Shown here: positions 9,024 through 18,749 of the stretch, one piece after another | Numbering within the stretch: the stretch's first letter is position 1 | Layout of the letters: every line of letters begins with the position of its first letter | Assembly (NCBI RefSeq): GCF_002150005.2 | Contig: NZ_MSPP01000001.1 | Span: 496,001 to 560,000, forward strand | Direction of reading: 5' to 3' | DNA length: 64,000 bases | From: Marivivens niveibacter | Lineage (GTDB): Bacteria; Pseudomonadota; Alphaproteobacteria; Rhodobacterales; Rhodobacteraceae | Translations under genes and position numbers: made by a program | Notes under the pieces: model-generated | The model's database searches: none | Seen by the model: only the letters and a program-made list of their open reading frames with translations | What the model was told of the DNA's origin: nothing

Positions 9024-11579
9024 GTGCAGCAAGAAAAACGATTTGATCCAGTTACGCTGATCACACCCACTGCGGCGATGTCGCCTTCGGTCCATGGTGG
9101 CCGTGCGAAATGTTTGCAGCGGTTGATCCGTCTGGACATGCCTGTTCCGACAACTGTGGCATTGTCTTTTGCCGCTGTGCGCAAAATTGCACGTGGTCAA
9201 ATGCCTGATATGGCTGGGATTTTAGACCCGTTCGGCGCAAATCCATTGTTGTCTGTGCGGCCGTCCAGCCAAGATCCCGATTGGGGCGGTCCATCGGCAA
9301 TTTTGAACATTGGAATGAACGACACACGCTATGCCCAGCTGATAGACAGTTTGGGTGCAGACGCCGCTACGTCAATCTATTTGCGGTTCATTCAATCCTA
9401 CGCGGTTCAAGTCGCGCGTTTGGATCCTGAACCTTTCCACCTGCCAGATACACCGACCGAAGAATCGCTTCGGGCGATGCTGGATGCCTATGAATACGAA
9501 ACCGACGAAGTGTTCCCCCAAGACCCTGCCGAACAACTGGGGCAGGTGCTGCGTTCGATGGCGCGGGCATGGGATGGCACGACGGCCCGTTTGCTGCGTC
9601 AGGCCAAAGGTGCGCCTGCAGATGCAGGGTTGGGGCTGGTCGTGCAGTCTATGGCTCTGGGTGTCGGTGAAGGCACGTCCGGGGCGGGCGTCATCCAATT
9701 TGTCGATGACGCGACAGGCGAACGTCGGATCAAAGGCCGATACCTAAGCCAGAGTCAGGGCCGTGATGCACTGACCGTTGCCAAGGGCGCGTTGTTCCTA
9801 TGCAAAGACGGTCGCGGCCCTTCTGTCGAAGAAGAATTGCCCGAAGTCTTTGAGCAACTCCGCAATTACGGGGACCTATGCCGTATTCGTCTGCGCGAAG
9901 AAATGCAGATCGAATTCACGATTGAAAACGGTCAATTGCACATTCTGGACGCGGTGCGCGTACAGCGGTCTAATCGCGCGTCTGTGCGTATTGCCGTAGC
10001 CTTGGCCGAGGATCAGGTCATCCCAACGGACGAAGCCGTTATGCGCGTCGATCCCGCTGTTCTCTCCGAACTGTTGCACCGTCAGGTCGACAGCGTTTCG
10101 CCACGTGATCGCATCGTACGCGGTATCGCCGCCAGTCCAGGCGCAGCGGTGGGGCGTATTGTGTTCACCGCAAACGAAGCCCAAGCCAGCGCAGCGCGGT
10201 CAGAGCCATGTATTCTGGTGCGCCGCGAAACAACGCCCGAAGATATCAGAGGAATGCACGCAGCGGCCGCCGTTGTGACCGTTCGCGGCGGGATCACCAG
10301 CCATGCTGCGGTGATTGGCCGTGGTTTGGGTCTACCTTGTGTGGTTGGGGCCTCTGATCTGGTTATTGATCGCAAGGGTAAGCGCCTGATTGCGCCTGAT
10401 GGCCGTAAATTCCACGAAGGTGACATGATCACAGTCGACGGGACGTCTGGTGATGTGTTGGCTGGCGCGGCGCCATTGTTGGAACCCGCGCTTGATGGTG
10501 CGTTCCAGCAGTTGCTGCAATGGGCGGATCAATATCGCGATATTGGTGTGCGTGCGAACGCGGATACGCCAGCCGATGCCCAGACCGCGCGTAATTTTAT
10601 GGCGCAGGGCATTGGGTTGTGCCGCACTGAACATATGTTCTTTGAGGGCGATCGTTTGGGCATGATGCGCGAAATGATATTCGCGGATACGGTCACGGAA
10701 CGACAGGCTGTTCTGGATCGCTTGTTGCCGATGCAACGCGGTGATTTCGCCGAATTGTTCCATATCATGCAGGGGCAGCCTGTTTGCATCCGACTGTTTG
10801 ACCCGCCTTTGCACGAGTTTTTGCCTGCGGATAAATCGGGCCACCGCGAATTGGCGGAACAGCTTTCTTTGCCCCTGTCCGAAGTTCACGCGCGGGTCGA
10901 AGCTTTGTCCGAATATAACCCCATGCTGGGGATGCGCGGTGTACGTTTAGGTCTGACCTATCCTGAAATCTATGACATGCAGGCGCGCGCTATTTTCGAA
11001 GCAACCGTCGAGGCGAGCCGTTCCGGTGATCCTGTGGTGCCAGAGATTATGATCCCACTGGTCAGCGCTATGCGCGAGGTGGAATTGGTCAAAGCACGCA
11101 TTGACGCCGTTGCTGGCCACGTCCGGGCAGAGACAGGCGTTCAGTTCAATTACCGCTATGGCGTGATGGTCGAAACGCCCCGCGCCGCCTTACGTGCCGA
11201 AGATATCGCGCAATACGCGGCATTCTTGTCGTTCGGTACAAACGATTTGACCCAGATGACGTATGGGTTGTCGCGCGATGACGCTGGTCGTTTCATGTCA
11301 GCCTATGTGAACGCGCATGTCTACGAAGAGGATCCGTTTCACACGTTAGACGTCGATGGCGTTGGCGAATTGTTGAAAATGGGCGCTGAACGAGGCCGCG
11401 CTGGACGCAGCGATGTGGTGTTGTCCATCTGCGGCGAACATGGCGGCAGTCGGTCTGCAATTGATTTTTGCCGCAAGCAGAATTTCAATTACGTGTCTTG
11501 TTCGCCGTTCCGTGTACCCGCCGCACGGTTGTCGGCCGCGCAGCTGGCAATTTCGGACGCTCGGGCCGAATTGCGTTAA
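9024..11579 (+). CDS. Divergent pyruvate, phosphate dikinase-like protein (PEP-utilising enzyme)
   Basis: 851 residues with the PPDK domain order: N-terminal ATP-grasp region (about 1-330), central phosphohistidine domain with RGGITSHAAV (catalytic His near 426), and C-terminal PEP/pyruvate TIM barrel ending in CGEHGGSRSAIDFC and NYVSCSPFRVPAARL with the general-acid Cys (near 824). The swivelling His and barrel motifs are intact. The N-terminal third is divergent: GGRAKCLQRL replaces GGKGANLAEM, and RPSSQDPDWGGPSAILN replaces the usual RSGA-x-x-MPGMMDTVLN. It is 30-40 residues shorter than typical PPDK. It may still interconvert pyruvate and PEP, or have a narrower phosphotransfer role. The GTG start at 9024 has AGGAG 8 bases upstream. 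It follows glyS by 71 bases. Confidence 0.85.
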   Translation: MQQEKRFDPVTLITPTAAMSPSVHGGRAKCLQRLIRLDMPVPTTVALSFAAVRKIARGQMPDMAGILDPFGANPLLSVRPSSQDPDWGGPSAILNIGMNDTRYAQLIDSLGADAATSIYLRFIQSYAVQVARLDPEPFHLPDTPTEESLRAMLDAYEYETDEVFPQDPAEQLGQVLRSMARAWDGTTARLLRQAKGAPADAGLGLVVQSMALGVGEGTSGAGVIQFVDDATGERRIKGRYLSQSQGRDALTVAKGALFLCKDGRGPSVEEELPEVFEQLRNYGDLCRIRLREEMQIEFTIENGQLHILDAVRVQRSNRASVRIAVALAEDQVIPTDEAVMRVDPAVLSELLHRQVDSVSPRDRIVRGIAASPGAAVGRIVFTANEAQASAARSEPCILVRRETTPEDIRGMHAAAAVVTVRGGITSHAAVIGRGLGLPCVVGASDLVIDRKGKRLIAPDGRKFHEGDMITVDGTSGDVLAGAAPLLEPALDGAFQQLLQWADQYRDIGVRANADTPADAQTARNFMAQGIGLCRTEHMFFEGDRLGMMREMIFADTVTERQAVLDRLLPMQRGDFAELFHIMQGQPVCIRLFDPPLHEFLPADKSGHRELAEQLSLPLSEVHARVEALSEYNPMLGMRGVRLGLTYPEIYDMQARAIFEATVEASRSGDPVVPEIMIPLVSAMREVELVKARIDAVAGHVRAETGVQFNYRYGVMVETPRAALRAEDIAQYAAFLSFGTNDLTQMTYGLSRDDAGRFMSAYVNAHVYEEDPFHTLDVDGVGELLKMGAERGRAGRSDVVLSICGEHGGSRSAIDFCRKQNFNYVSCSPFRVPAARLSAAQLAISDARAELR

Positions 11580-11728
11580 CTAAAACCTAGGATTGTATGC
11601 GGTAGGCGCAACTAAACACCCATTTGTGTAGGAGCTGCTACAAAAAGGTGGGTGGACTCTATTTGTGAAAATCTTGTAACACCCCGCCCGCTAGCGTGGG
11701 GCAAGCCGCGTGTATCCGGAGTTGGGCG

Positions 11729-12409
11729 ATGTTGCATTCGTTCGTCACTAAAATGACCAAGACCGCCGCGGCGGTTTTGTGTTTTGTATCGGCTGGCACC
11801 TTTGTGTCCGCGCAGGATCTGACCTCTGTTCGTCTGTCGTCTTTGTTGGGCGAATTCAGCACCGAGGTTCAGGAAATCCCATCGGTACAACTGGCGTTTT
11901 TGACGACCATTCCATCGCCTGCTGATCGTGACATTCAGACCGTGCCACGTGACCTTTACGACCGCGAAAAAATCGCGGCCATGCCCGAAGCGACCGGTGG
12001 TTCCCAATGGGAATGTTTGGCAGAAGCCCTTTATTTTGAGGCACGTGGCGAATCCGTGCGCGGTATGTTTGCCGTTGGCGAGGTTATTTTGAACCGTGTC
12101 GATAGCGCCCGTTTCCCTGACACCGTATGTGATGTGGTGAACCAAGGTACAGGCCGCCGCTACGCCTGCCAATTCACCTACACCTGTGATGGACATGCCG
12201 AAGTCATCAGCGAACCCCGTGCATGGGAACGCGTGGGTAAAATTGCCCGCCTATTGATCGATGGTGCACCGCGTGAATTGACCAACGGCGCGACCCACTA
12301 TCACACCCGTGCTGTGAACCCATCATGGGCCCGTGTGTTTACCCGCACAGCCGCGATTGATTCGCACCTTTTCTACCGTCAGCCGGTCAGAACCGCGTCG
12401 AACGGCTAG
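11729..12409 (+). CDS. Cell-wall hydrolase, SleB-like (Hydrolase_2)
   Basis: A 226-residue exported protein. MTKTAAAVLCFVSAGTFVSA near the N terminus is a signal peptide. The C-terminal domain (about 105-220) reads ECLAEALYFEARGES, then GEVILNRVDS, YACQFTYTCDG and GATHYHTRAVNPSW, the signature of SleB/CwlJ-type lytic enzymes with the catalytic Glu in YFEARGE. It probably cleaves peptidoglycan glycan strands in the periplasm; the spore-germination role of Bacillus SleB does not apply here. ATG 11729 is preceded by GGAG (11717-11720). An upstream in-frame GTG at 11696 adds 11 residues and is less likely. Confidence 0.88.
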   Translation: MLHSFVTKMTKTAAAVLCFVSAGTFVSAQDLTSVRLSSLLGEFSTEVQEIPSVQLAFLTTIPSPADRDIQTVPRDLYDREKIAAMPEATGGSQWECLAEALYFEARGESVRGMFAVGEVILNRVDSARFPDTVCDVVNQGTGRRYACQFTYTCDGHAEVISEPRAWERVGKIARLLIDGAPRELTNGATHYHTRAVNPSWARVFTRTAAIDSHLFYRQPVRTASNG

Positions 12410-12499
12410 TCGCTTTCAAAAAAGATATGGCCGCGGCTGGTCGCTTGTTCCTTTGTCCCTCAGCTAGTATGCGGGGACACGACAGATGAAAGAGCGACC

Positions 12500-13420
12500 A
12501 TGAATAACGACATCCGCATGGCTTTTGCCCATCCCGCCGAACGTGCCGAGGCCAGCGCGACCCAGCCGTGCGACCGTATTTCCCTAAGCGATTATGTCGT
12601 CGAGGTTGAAATCGGTGCGTTCCAACAGGAACGTGGCCATCTGCAACGCGTGCGGTTTAATGTTGTGGTCGAGGTTGCCCCGCAAACTGGTGACATTGAT
12701 GACGACGTTGATCGTATCCTTTCATATGACACGATCACAGAATCCATTCAGATCGAGCTGGGTGCAGAGCGTATCAATCTGTTGGAAACGCTCGCAGCGC
12801 GGGTTGCGGAACGCATTTTATCCGAACCATTGGCGCAGCGCGTTTTTGTGCGTATCGAAAAACTAGATCGCGGTCCTTTTTCCTTAGGCGTCGAGATTGT
12901 TCGTGCCAAGGGCGAAGTTGCGAGCAAAGGCCAAGACCACGTTCAAATTCCGCATCCACGCGTGGTTTTCATGTCGAATGCGGCGATCGGCTCTGACAAT
13001 TTGAAAACATGGATTGATCAGTTGGCAGCCGATCCGATGCCGCTGATCATCTGTGTCGGTGCCGACGATACGCCAGCGCCGCGATCCGGTGCCGCACTTG
13101 CGCAGCGCCGCATTGATTTGTTGGCGATTGAACAGAACGCTTGGGTTTTGGCGGGGCGCGACAAACGCTGTATGGTTGTTGGAACGCGCACCGAACTGGA
13201 TTGGGCGATGAAACATGACCAGATTTGCGTCTGGGCACCGTCCAAAATTGTTTTGGATGCGGTCGAAAGTCCCTCTGCAGGTCCCGATGATGCGGCGGCG
13301 TTGTGCGCGTGGTTTGCGGAACATATGGAAGCGGCCGAATTGCTGTTGATCGGGGATGATGCACCGCAAACAAAACTCCCCGTGCGGTCTGTGAAAGTTG
13401 GCACTATAGACGTCGTATGA
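12500..13420 (+). CDS. folB: Dihydroneopterin aldolase FolB with long C-terminal extension
   Basis: 306 residues. Residues about 26-135 form the FolB fold (RISLSDYVVEVEIGAFQQER, SYDTI, NLLETLAARVAERIL, FVRIEKLDRGPF), which cleaves dihydroneopterin to 6-hydroxymethyl-dihydropterin in folate synthesis. Ordinary FolB has about 120 residues; the remaining 160 or so form an extra alpha/beta-looking domain (PLIICVGADD, GRDKRCMVVGTRTELDW) that I do not recognise. Large FolB proteins of this kind appear typical of Rhodobacteraceae. The stop overlaps the folP start (GTATGA), so the two are coupled. No folK is seen in the cluster, raising the question of whether the extension fills another role. Confidence 0.88.
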   Translation: MNNDIRMAFAHPAERAEASATQPCDRISLSDYVVEVEIGAFQQERGHLQRVRFNVVVEVAPQTGDIDDDVDRILSYDTITESIQIELGAERINLLETLAARVAERILSEPLAQRVFVRIEKLDRGPFSLGVEIVRAKGEVASKGQDHVQIPHPRVVFMSNAAIGSDNLKTWIDQLAADPMPLIICVGADDTPAPRSGAALAQRRIDLLAIEQNAWVLAGRDKRCMVVGTRTELDWAMKHDQICVWAPSKIVLDAVESPSAGPDDAAALCAWFAEHMEAAELLLIGDDAPQTKLPVRSVKVGTIDVV

Positions 13421-14433
13421 CGACGCAATATTTCCGACCTATTCCGATGATGGATGCCGCGCGCCCTGCAAGTGCGCTTACGATCGCTGGCGGCTGGTGC
13501 TGGTTTGACCGAGTTGAGGTTTTAGAACGCGGCAGGAAACCCCAGATCATTTCGGACTCTGACGTACCGCAATGGGCGTTGGATGCGATCACCGCGCCTC
13601 GCGCTGATATCGCCGGGCTGTCGCTGGCCAAGCCGCAGATGATGGGCATTCTGAATGTTACGCCCGACAGTTTTAGTGATGGTGGGCAATTTGATGCGCC
13701 CGTAGCGGCGTTGGCCCAGGCCGCAGCCATGGCGGAACATGGCGCATCCATCATTGATATAGGCGGCGAAAGCACTCGGCCTGGCGCTGTTGAAGTGGCC
13801 GTTGATCAAGAAATAGAGCGCACGCAAGGCATTATCGCCCAAGTGGCCGGAACTGGAACGGTCGTTTCAATTGATACGCGCAAAGCGCCTGTAGCCAAAG
13901 CGGCAGCAGATGCTGGTGCGCTGATCTTGAATGATGTGTCGGCCATGGAATTTGATCCCGAAATGTCGAACGTTGCGGCCCAAACGCAATTGCCGATCTG
14001 TTTGATGCACGCGCAAGGATTGCCAGAGTTCATGCAAGACGATCCGCGCTACGATGATGTTTTGCTGGATGTTTACGATTACTTAGCTGGCCGCATTGAT
14101 GCGGCCGTCGCGGCTGGTGTTGATCGGTCGCGCATTATTACCGATCCCGGCATCGGTTTTGGGAAAACCAAGGGGCACAATTTGGCGCTGCTGCGCAGGT
14201 TGTCGCTGTTTCACACTTTGGGCTGTCCGATATTGCTGGGCGCCAGCCGCAAACGTTTCATTGGTGAAATATCCAATGCGCAGGATGCTGCCGAAAGAGC
14301 GTCAGGATCGGTATCCGTCGCGTTGGACGGCATTCGCCACGGCGTGCAGATCGTGCGCGTACATGATACGTTAGAGACCAAACAGGCGCTAAGCCTGATG
14401 TTCGCAGTAAATGGGGTAGGGCATGACTCGTAA
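13417..14433 (+). CDS. folP: Dihydropteroate synthase
   Basis: 338 residues. The DHPS TIM barrel begins at about residue 70 with [16 protein letters not shown], the pterin-binding signature, followed by [16 protein letters not shown] and later [13 protein letters not shown] and [10 protein letters not shown]. It joins 6-hydroxymethyl-dihydropterin diphosphate to p-aminobenzoate in the cytoplasm and is the sulfonamide target. An N-terminal extension of about 65 residues precedes the barrel. The gene overlaps folB by 4 bases and glmM by 11, giving a tight folB-folP-glmM operon. Confidence 0.96.
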   Translation: MTTQYFRPIPMMDAARPASALTIAGGWCWFDRVEVLERGRKPQIISDSDVPQWALDAITAPRADIAGLSLAKPQMMGILNVTPDSFSDGGQFDAPVAALAQAAAMAEHGASIIDIGGESTRPGAVEVAVDQEIERTQGIIAQVAGTGTVVSIDTRKAPVAKAAADAGALILNDVSAMEFDPEMSNVAAQTQLPICLMHAQGLPEFMQDDPRYDDVLLDVYDYLAGRIDAAVAAGVDRSRIITDPGIGFGKTKGHNLALLRRLSLFHTLGCPILLGASRKRFIGEISNAQDAAERASGSVSVALDGIRHGVQIVRVHDTLETKQALSLMFAVNGVGHDS

Positions 14434-15766
14434 GCTTTTCGGTACAGATGGAGTGCGCGGGACCGCAAACCAGTATCCAATGACCGCTGATATGGCGCTG
14501 AAAATTGGCGCTGCCGCTGGTCGTTATTTCCGTAATGACGGATCTAATGGCCACCGCGTGGTGATCGGCAAAGATACCCGTTTGTCTGGTTATATGTTTG
14601 AAAATGCGCTGACCGCTGGTTTGACCAGTACGGGTATGAATGCGCTATTGCTGGGCCCTGTGCCGACGCCTGCCGTGGGGATGCTGACGACGTCCATGCG
14701 TGCGGATCTGGGTATTATGATTTCGGCCAGCCACAACCCGCACCATGACAACGGCATCAAATTCTTTGGCCCAGACGGTTTTAAATTGTCGGATGACGCC
14801 GAGGCAGAAATCGAAGAAATGGTTTTTGCCGATATTCAGCCCGCGCAGGCGCTGAACATCGGGCGTGCGCGGCGTATTGATGATGGTCGTTTCCGTTACG
14901 CCGAACGTGTCAAATCCACTTTGCCCGCTGGCGTTGACCTAAAAGGTCTAAAGGTTGTTATTGATTGCGCCAATGGCGCTGCGCACCGTGTTGCCCCCGA
15001 AGTGCTGTGGGAATTGGGTGCGGATGTTGTGACCGTAGGGACCAATCCCAATGGCTATAACATCAATGAAAATTGCGGTTCGACGTCCCCGCGCACGGCA
15101 GCCGAAACCATTGTCAGCCATGGCGCTGATGTTGGCATCTGTCTGGACGGCGATGCGGATCGCGTGATGATCTTGGACGAAAACGGCCGCGTTGCAGACG
15201 GCGATCAGATCATGGCGCTGATGGCAGATCGTTGGGCGACTGAGGGGCGGCTCAAGGGCGGCGCATTGGTCGCGACTGTGATGTCGAATCTTGGACTTGA
15301 ACGTTTCCTTGATGGCCGCGGCCTATCGTTAGAGCGGACAAAAGTGGGCGACCGCTATGTTGTTGAACGTATGCGTCAGGGCGGTTTCAATCTGGGTGGC
15401 GAACAATCGGGTCACATTGTGATGACCGACTACGCGACAACCGGTGATGGTCTGCTGGCTGGTTTGCAATTTCTAGCTGCAATGGTTTGCACCGGCAAAA
15501 AAGCCAGCGAATTGACCCAAGTCTTTGAAACTGTTCCGCAAATGTTGAAAAACGTGCGCTACGGCGGCGGTGTGGATCCGTTAGACAACGCAGAGGTGAA
15601 AAAAGCGATTTCTGATGCAGAAATCAAACTGACAGGGCAGGGGCGGTTGCTCATCCGTAAGTCAGGTACAGAGCCTTTGATTCGCGTTATGGCGGAATGT
15701 GAGGATGACAATCTGCTAGGTTTGGTTGTGGATGGCATCGTCGATGTCATTCAAAAGGTCGCTTAA
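14423..15766 (+). CDS. glmM: Phosphoglucosamine mutase
   Basis: 447 residues, the normal GlmM length. [12 protein letters not shown] opens the protein; [17 protein letters not shown] carries the phosphoserine (the Ser in ASHNP); [12 protein letters not shown] binds the metal; GGEQSGH is the sugar-binding loop and [12 protein letters not shown] the phosphate-binding loop. It converts glucosamine-6-phosphate to glucosamine-1-phosphate for UDP-GlcNAc, peptidoglycan and lipopolysaccharide. ATG 14423 lies inside the folP 3' end. Confidence 0.97.
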   Translation: MTRKLFGTDGVRGTANQYPMTADMALKIGAAAGRYFRNDGSNGHRVVIGKDTRLSGYMFENALTAGLTSTGMNALLLGPVPTPAVGMLTTSMRADLGIMISASHNPHHDNGIKFFGPDGFKLSDDAEAEIEEMVFADIQPAQALNIGRARRIDDGRFRYAERVKSTLPAGVDLKGLKVVIDCANGAAHRVAPEVLWELGADVVTVGTNPNGYNINENCGSTSPRTAAETIVSHGADVGICLDGDADRVMILDENGRVADGDQIMALMADRWATEGRLKGGALVATVMSNLGLERFLDGRGLSLERTKVGDRYVVERMRQGGFNLGGEQSGHIVMTDYATTGDGLLAGLQFLAAMVCTGKKASELTQVFETVPQMLKNVRYGGGVDPLDNAEVKKAISDAEIKLTGQGRLLIRKSGTEPLIRVMAECEDDNLLGLVVDGIVDVIQKVA

Positions 15767-15866
15767 TATATCCTTTTGGAATCTAAATTAGCCGTCTGAG
15801 TCCGCTGCTATTTCTGTCGGATCAGTTACCTTGTGATTGTGTAAATGGTGCTTCACGAGGTGGTTA

Positions 15867-16007
15867 ATGATTTCCTTGATTGAGTATGGGCGATCTTTGG
15901 CCGGTTTGGTTCGCAAAGGCGAAGACAATCGGTGGGAGAAGGAAACGTATGATCCGAAGGCTCGGATCATTCCGTTCAGCGCCTTAGATAAAAATCGTGA
16001 ACGTTAA
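15867..16007 (+). CDS. Small uncharacterised protein (46 aa)
   Basis: ATG 15867 follows GAGGTGG by about 4 bases, and the frame (starting MISLIEYGRSLAGL and ending SALDKNRER) closes directly before a strong terminator. The peptide is charged, without a membrane segment or signal peptide. The ribosome-binding site, stop and terminator form a complete small transcription unit between glmM and ilvC. I do not recognise a family. The opposite strand also has a short open frame (15788-15970), which I consider a shadow. Confidence 0.45.
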   Translation: MISLIEYGRSLAGLVRKGEDNRWEKETYDPKARIIPFSALDKNRER

Positions 16008-16038
16008 AAAAAGCGCCCCGAAATTCGGGGCGCTTTTC
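16007..16038. terminator. rho-independent terminator
   Basis: AAAAGCGCCCCG, loop AAATT, CGGGGCGCTTTT: a perfect stem of 8 GC-rich pairs flanked by A and T tracts, able to act in both directions. It ends the glmM-side transcript and the opposing ilvC transcript. Confidence 0.9.
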
Positions 16039-16076
16039 GTTTCGGTAGGTGGCGGGCACTGCCCGCCAAATCCAAA

Positions 16077-17236
<1,160 letters not shown>

Positions 17237-17692
17237 ATGCTTGATGATGTTGATCGACGAATATTGCGCCTAATGCAGGCTGATCCTGAAATGCCTTTGC
17301 CAGATTTGGCAGAAGCGTGCGGACTGACGGTTGGCCGCCTGACCCGCAGGATCGAAAAGCTGCGCGAAGCAGGCATTCTAATGGGGCAAGAGGCGATCAT
17401 CGACTGGACCGCGCTAGGGTTCGCTGTCGCGGTGTCTTTGCGTTGCACGTTAGATAAAACCGTCCCGCGTGCGTTCGATGATTTCATGGACGCCGCCCGA
17501 CAGGTTCCCGAAGTCATCGAGATCCAAACATTTTTAGGCCGCGTGGACGTTCGTTTGCACATCGTGGCGCGGGATTTGGCGCATTGGCAGGCAATCTATC
17601 GTGATCGGGTTCTTACGTTGCCACATATTGCCGAACTTGAATCATTGCTGACAATCGCCACCCTCAAACGCGAAGAAGTACTGCCTGTATGA
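17237..17692 (+). CDS. Lrp/AsnC family transcriptional regulator (first of a pair)
   Basis: 151 residues. The N terminus is a winged helix (DDVDRRILRLMQADPEMPLPDLAEACGL, then RRIEKLREAGIL), and the C-terminal half is a RAM-type ligand domain (VAVSLRCTL, VIEIQTFLGRVDVRLHIVARD). It probably binds DNA as an octamer-type oligomer and senses an amino acid. The recognition helix differs from common Lrp (GLTVGRLTRRIEKL). It overlaps the next gene by 4 bases (GTATGA) and is divergent from ilvC, a plausible target. An in-frame GTG lies 9 bases upstream of the chosen ATG. Confidence 0.9.
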   Translation: MLDDVDRRILRLMQADPEMPLPDLAEACGLTVGRLTRRIEKLREAGILMGQEAIIDWTALGFAVAVSLRCTLDKTVPRAFDDFMDAARQVPEVIEIQTFLGRVDVRLHIVARDLAHWQAIYRDRVLTLPHIAELESLLTIATLKREEVLPV

Positions 17693-18144
17693 TTGATCTG
17701 GATGATATTGACCGTGATATCCTGCGGGCCATGCAAAAGGATGCTACGCAATCCGCCAGTCAGTTGGGGCGACGTTTTGGGATGTCTCAGCCCGCAATGT
17801 GGCGTCGTATCAAAAGGTTGCAGGACGCTGGCGTGATTGCTGGGCGACGCGTGGTTTTGGACAAAGACAAACTGGGATTTGGCGTCACCGTTTTTCTGGG
17901 CGTAAAACTCGCCGCGAAAGGGCGCGTGAGCCTAGAGGATTTTGAACGGGCAGTATCAGCAATCCGCGAGGTTCAGACCGTCGAACATGTGTTGGGACTG
18001 TACGACTATCGTTTGCGTGTGGTCGCAACGGATATTGCAGATTTCGAACGGGTGTTGCGGCGGCGCATTATGACGCTGCCCGGTGTTGGCAACGTCGAAG
18101 CGAACGTTTTGTTGACCGAAGAACGGTTGCCCGGCCCGTTATAA
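17689..18144 (+). CDS. Lrp/AsnC family transcriptional regulator (second of a pair)
   Basis: 151 residues with the standard Lrp layout: DDIDRDILRAMQKDATQSASQLGRRFGMSQPAMWRRIKRLQDAGVI forms the helix-turn-helix, followed by a RAM domain (VTVFLGVKLAAKG, EVQTVEHVLGLYDYRLRVVATD, LPGVGNVEANVLL). It is co-translated with the preceding Lrp gene, so the two may form mixed oligomers. Both are equal in length but clearly diverged, so the pair is an old duplication. Confidence 0.93.
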   Translation: MIDLDDIDRDILRAMQKDATQSASQLGRRFGMSQPAMWRRIKRLQDAGVIAGRRVVLDKDKLGFGVTVFLGVKLAAKGRVSLEDFERAVSAIREVQTVEHVLGLYDYRLRVVATDIADFERVLRRRIMTLPGVGNVEANVLLTEERLPGPL

Positions 18145-18206
18145 CATATTCGTAAGTTGTAATGTTTATGGCCTCTGCTATGGTCCGCCAAAGTGTTGGA
18201 GGTCCC

Positions 18207-18746
18207 ATGAAATTTGCCGTATTTGCCGCTATTCTATCCATTGCTACGCCTTCTTTTGCGCAGATGCATGGACATGAAGTAGATGAAAACGGCAATCTGA
18301 TTCACGACATGCGAGGTATGCCCGGCCTACAGGGACGGAACGCTGAACCGCACGAAAGTGAAGAGCTGGCGATCATGTTCAACAAATTCAACACGCTGTC
18401 GCGCACCGTTGAAAATCTGCCCAACGGTATTCGAACCCTGACGACCAGTTCCGACCGCGAGGTGATGGATGCGCTGGTGAGTCATGTCGTTGGAATGATC
18501 GGTCGCGTTGAGGCCAAAGACGACCCGCAGATTTTCATCCAAAGCCCGACCTTGGACATCTTTTTCGAACGGTCAGAAAAGATCGAAACGACCATTGATG
18601 TGACGGATGAAGGCATCGTCGTGGTGCAGACCACTGACGACCCCGAACTGATCGAAGCGATGCACATTCATGCCGCCGAAGTATCTGACATGGCCGCGCG
18701 TGGTATGCAGGCTGTCCACGAACAGATGATGGGACGGATGCACTAG
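18207..18746 (+). CDS. Met/His-rich periplasmic protein of unknown function
   Basis: 179 residues. ATG 18207 is preceded by GGAGGT at 18198-18203. Residues 1-19 are a signal peptide with cleavage after SFA. The mature protein begins MHGHEVDENG and ends GMQAVHEQMMGRMH, so both ends are rich in Met and His, as in copper-handling proteins. The middle contains the block DDPQIFIQSPTLDIFF and two helical stretches. Metal binding is only suggested by composition. The stop lies 3 bases from the convergent UbiH-type gene, with no terminator between. Confidence 0.75.
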   Translation: MKFAVFAAILSIATPSFAQMHGHEVDENGNLIHDMRGMPGLQGRNAEPHESEELAIMFNKFNTLSRTVENLPNGIRTLTTSSDREVMDALVSHVVGMIGRVEAKDDPQIFIQSPTLDIFFERSEKIETTIDVTDEGIVVVQTTDDPELIEAMHIHAAEVSDMAARGMQAVHEQMMGRMH

Positions 18747-18749
18747 GCG

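Noticed and set aside
15788-15970. 60-codon minus-strand frame between glmM and ilvC
   Set aside because: The plus-strand small gene here has a better ribosome-binding site and ends exactly at a terminator.
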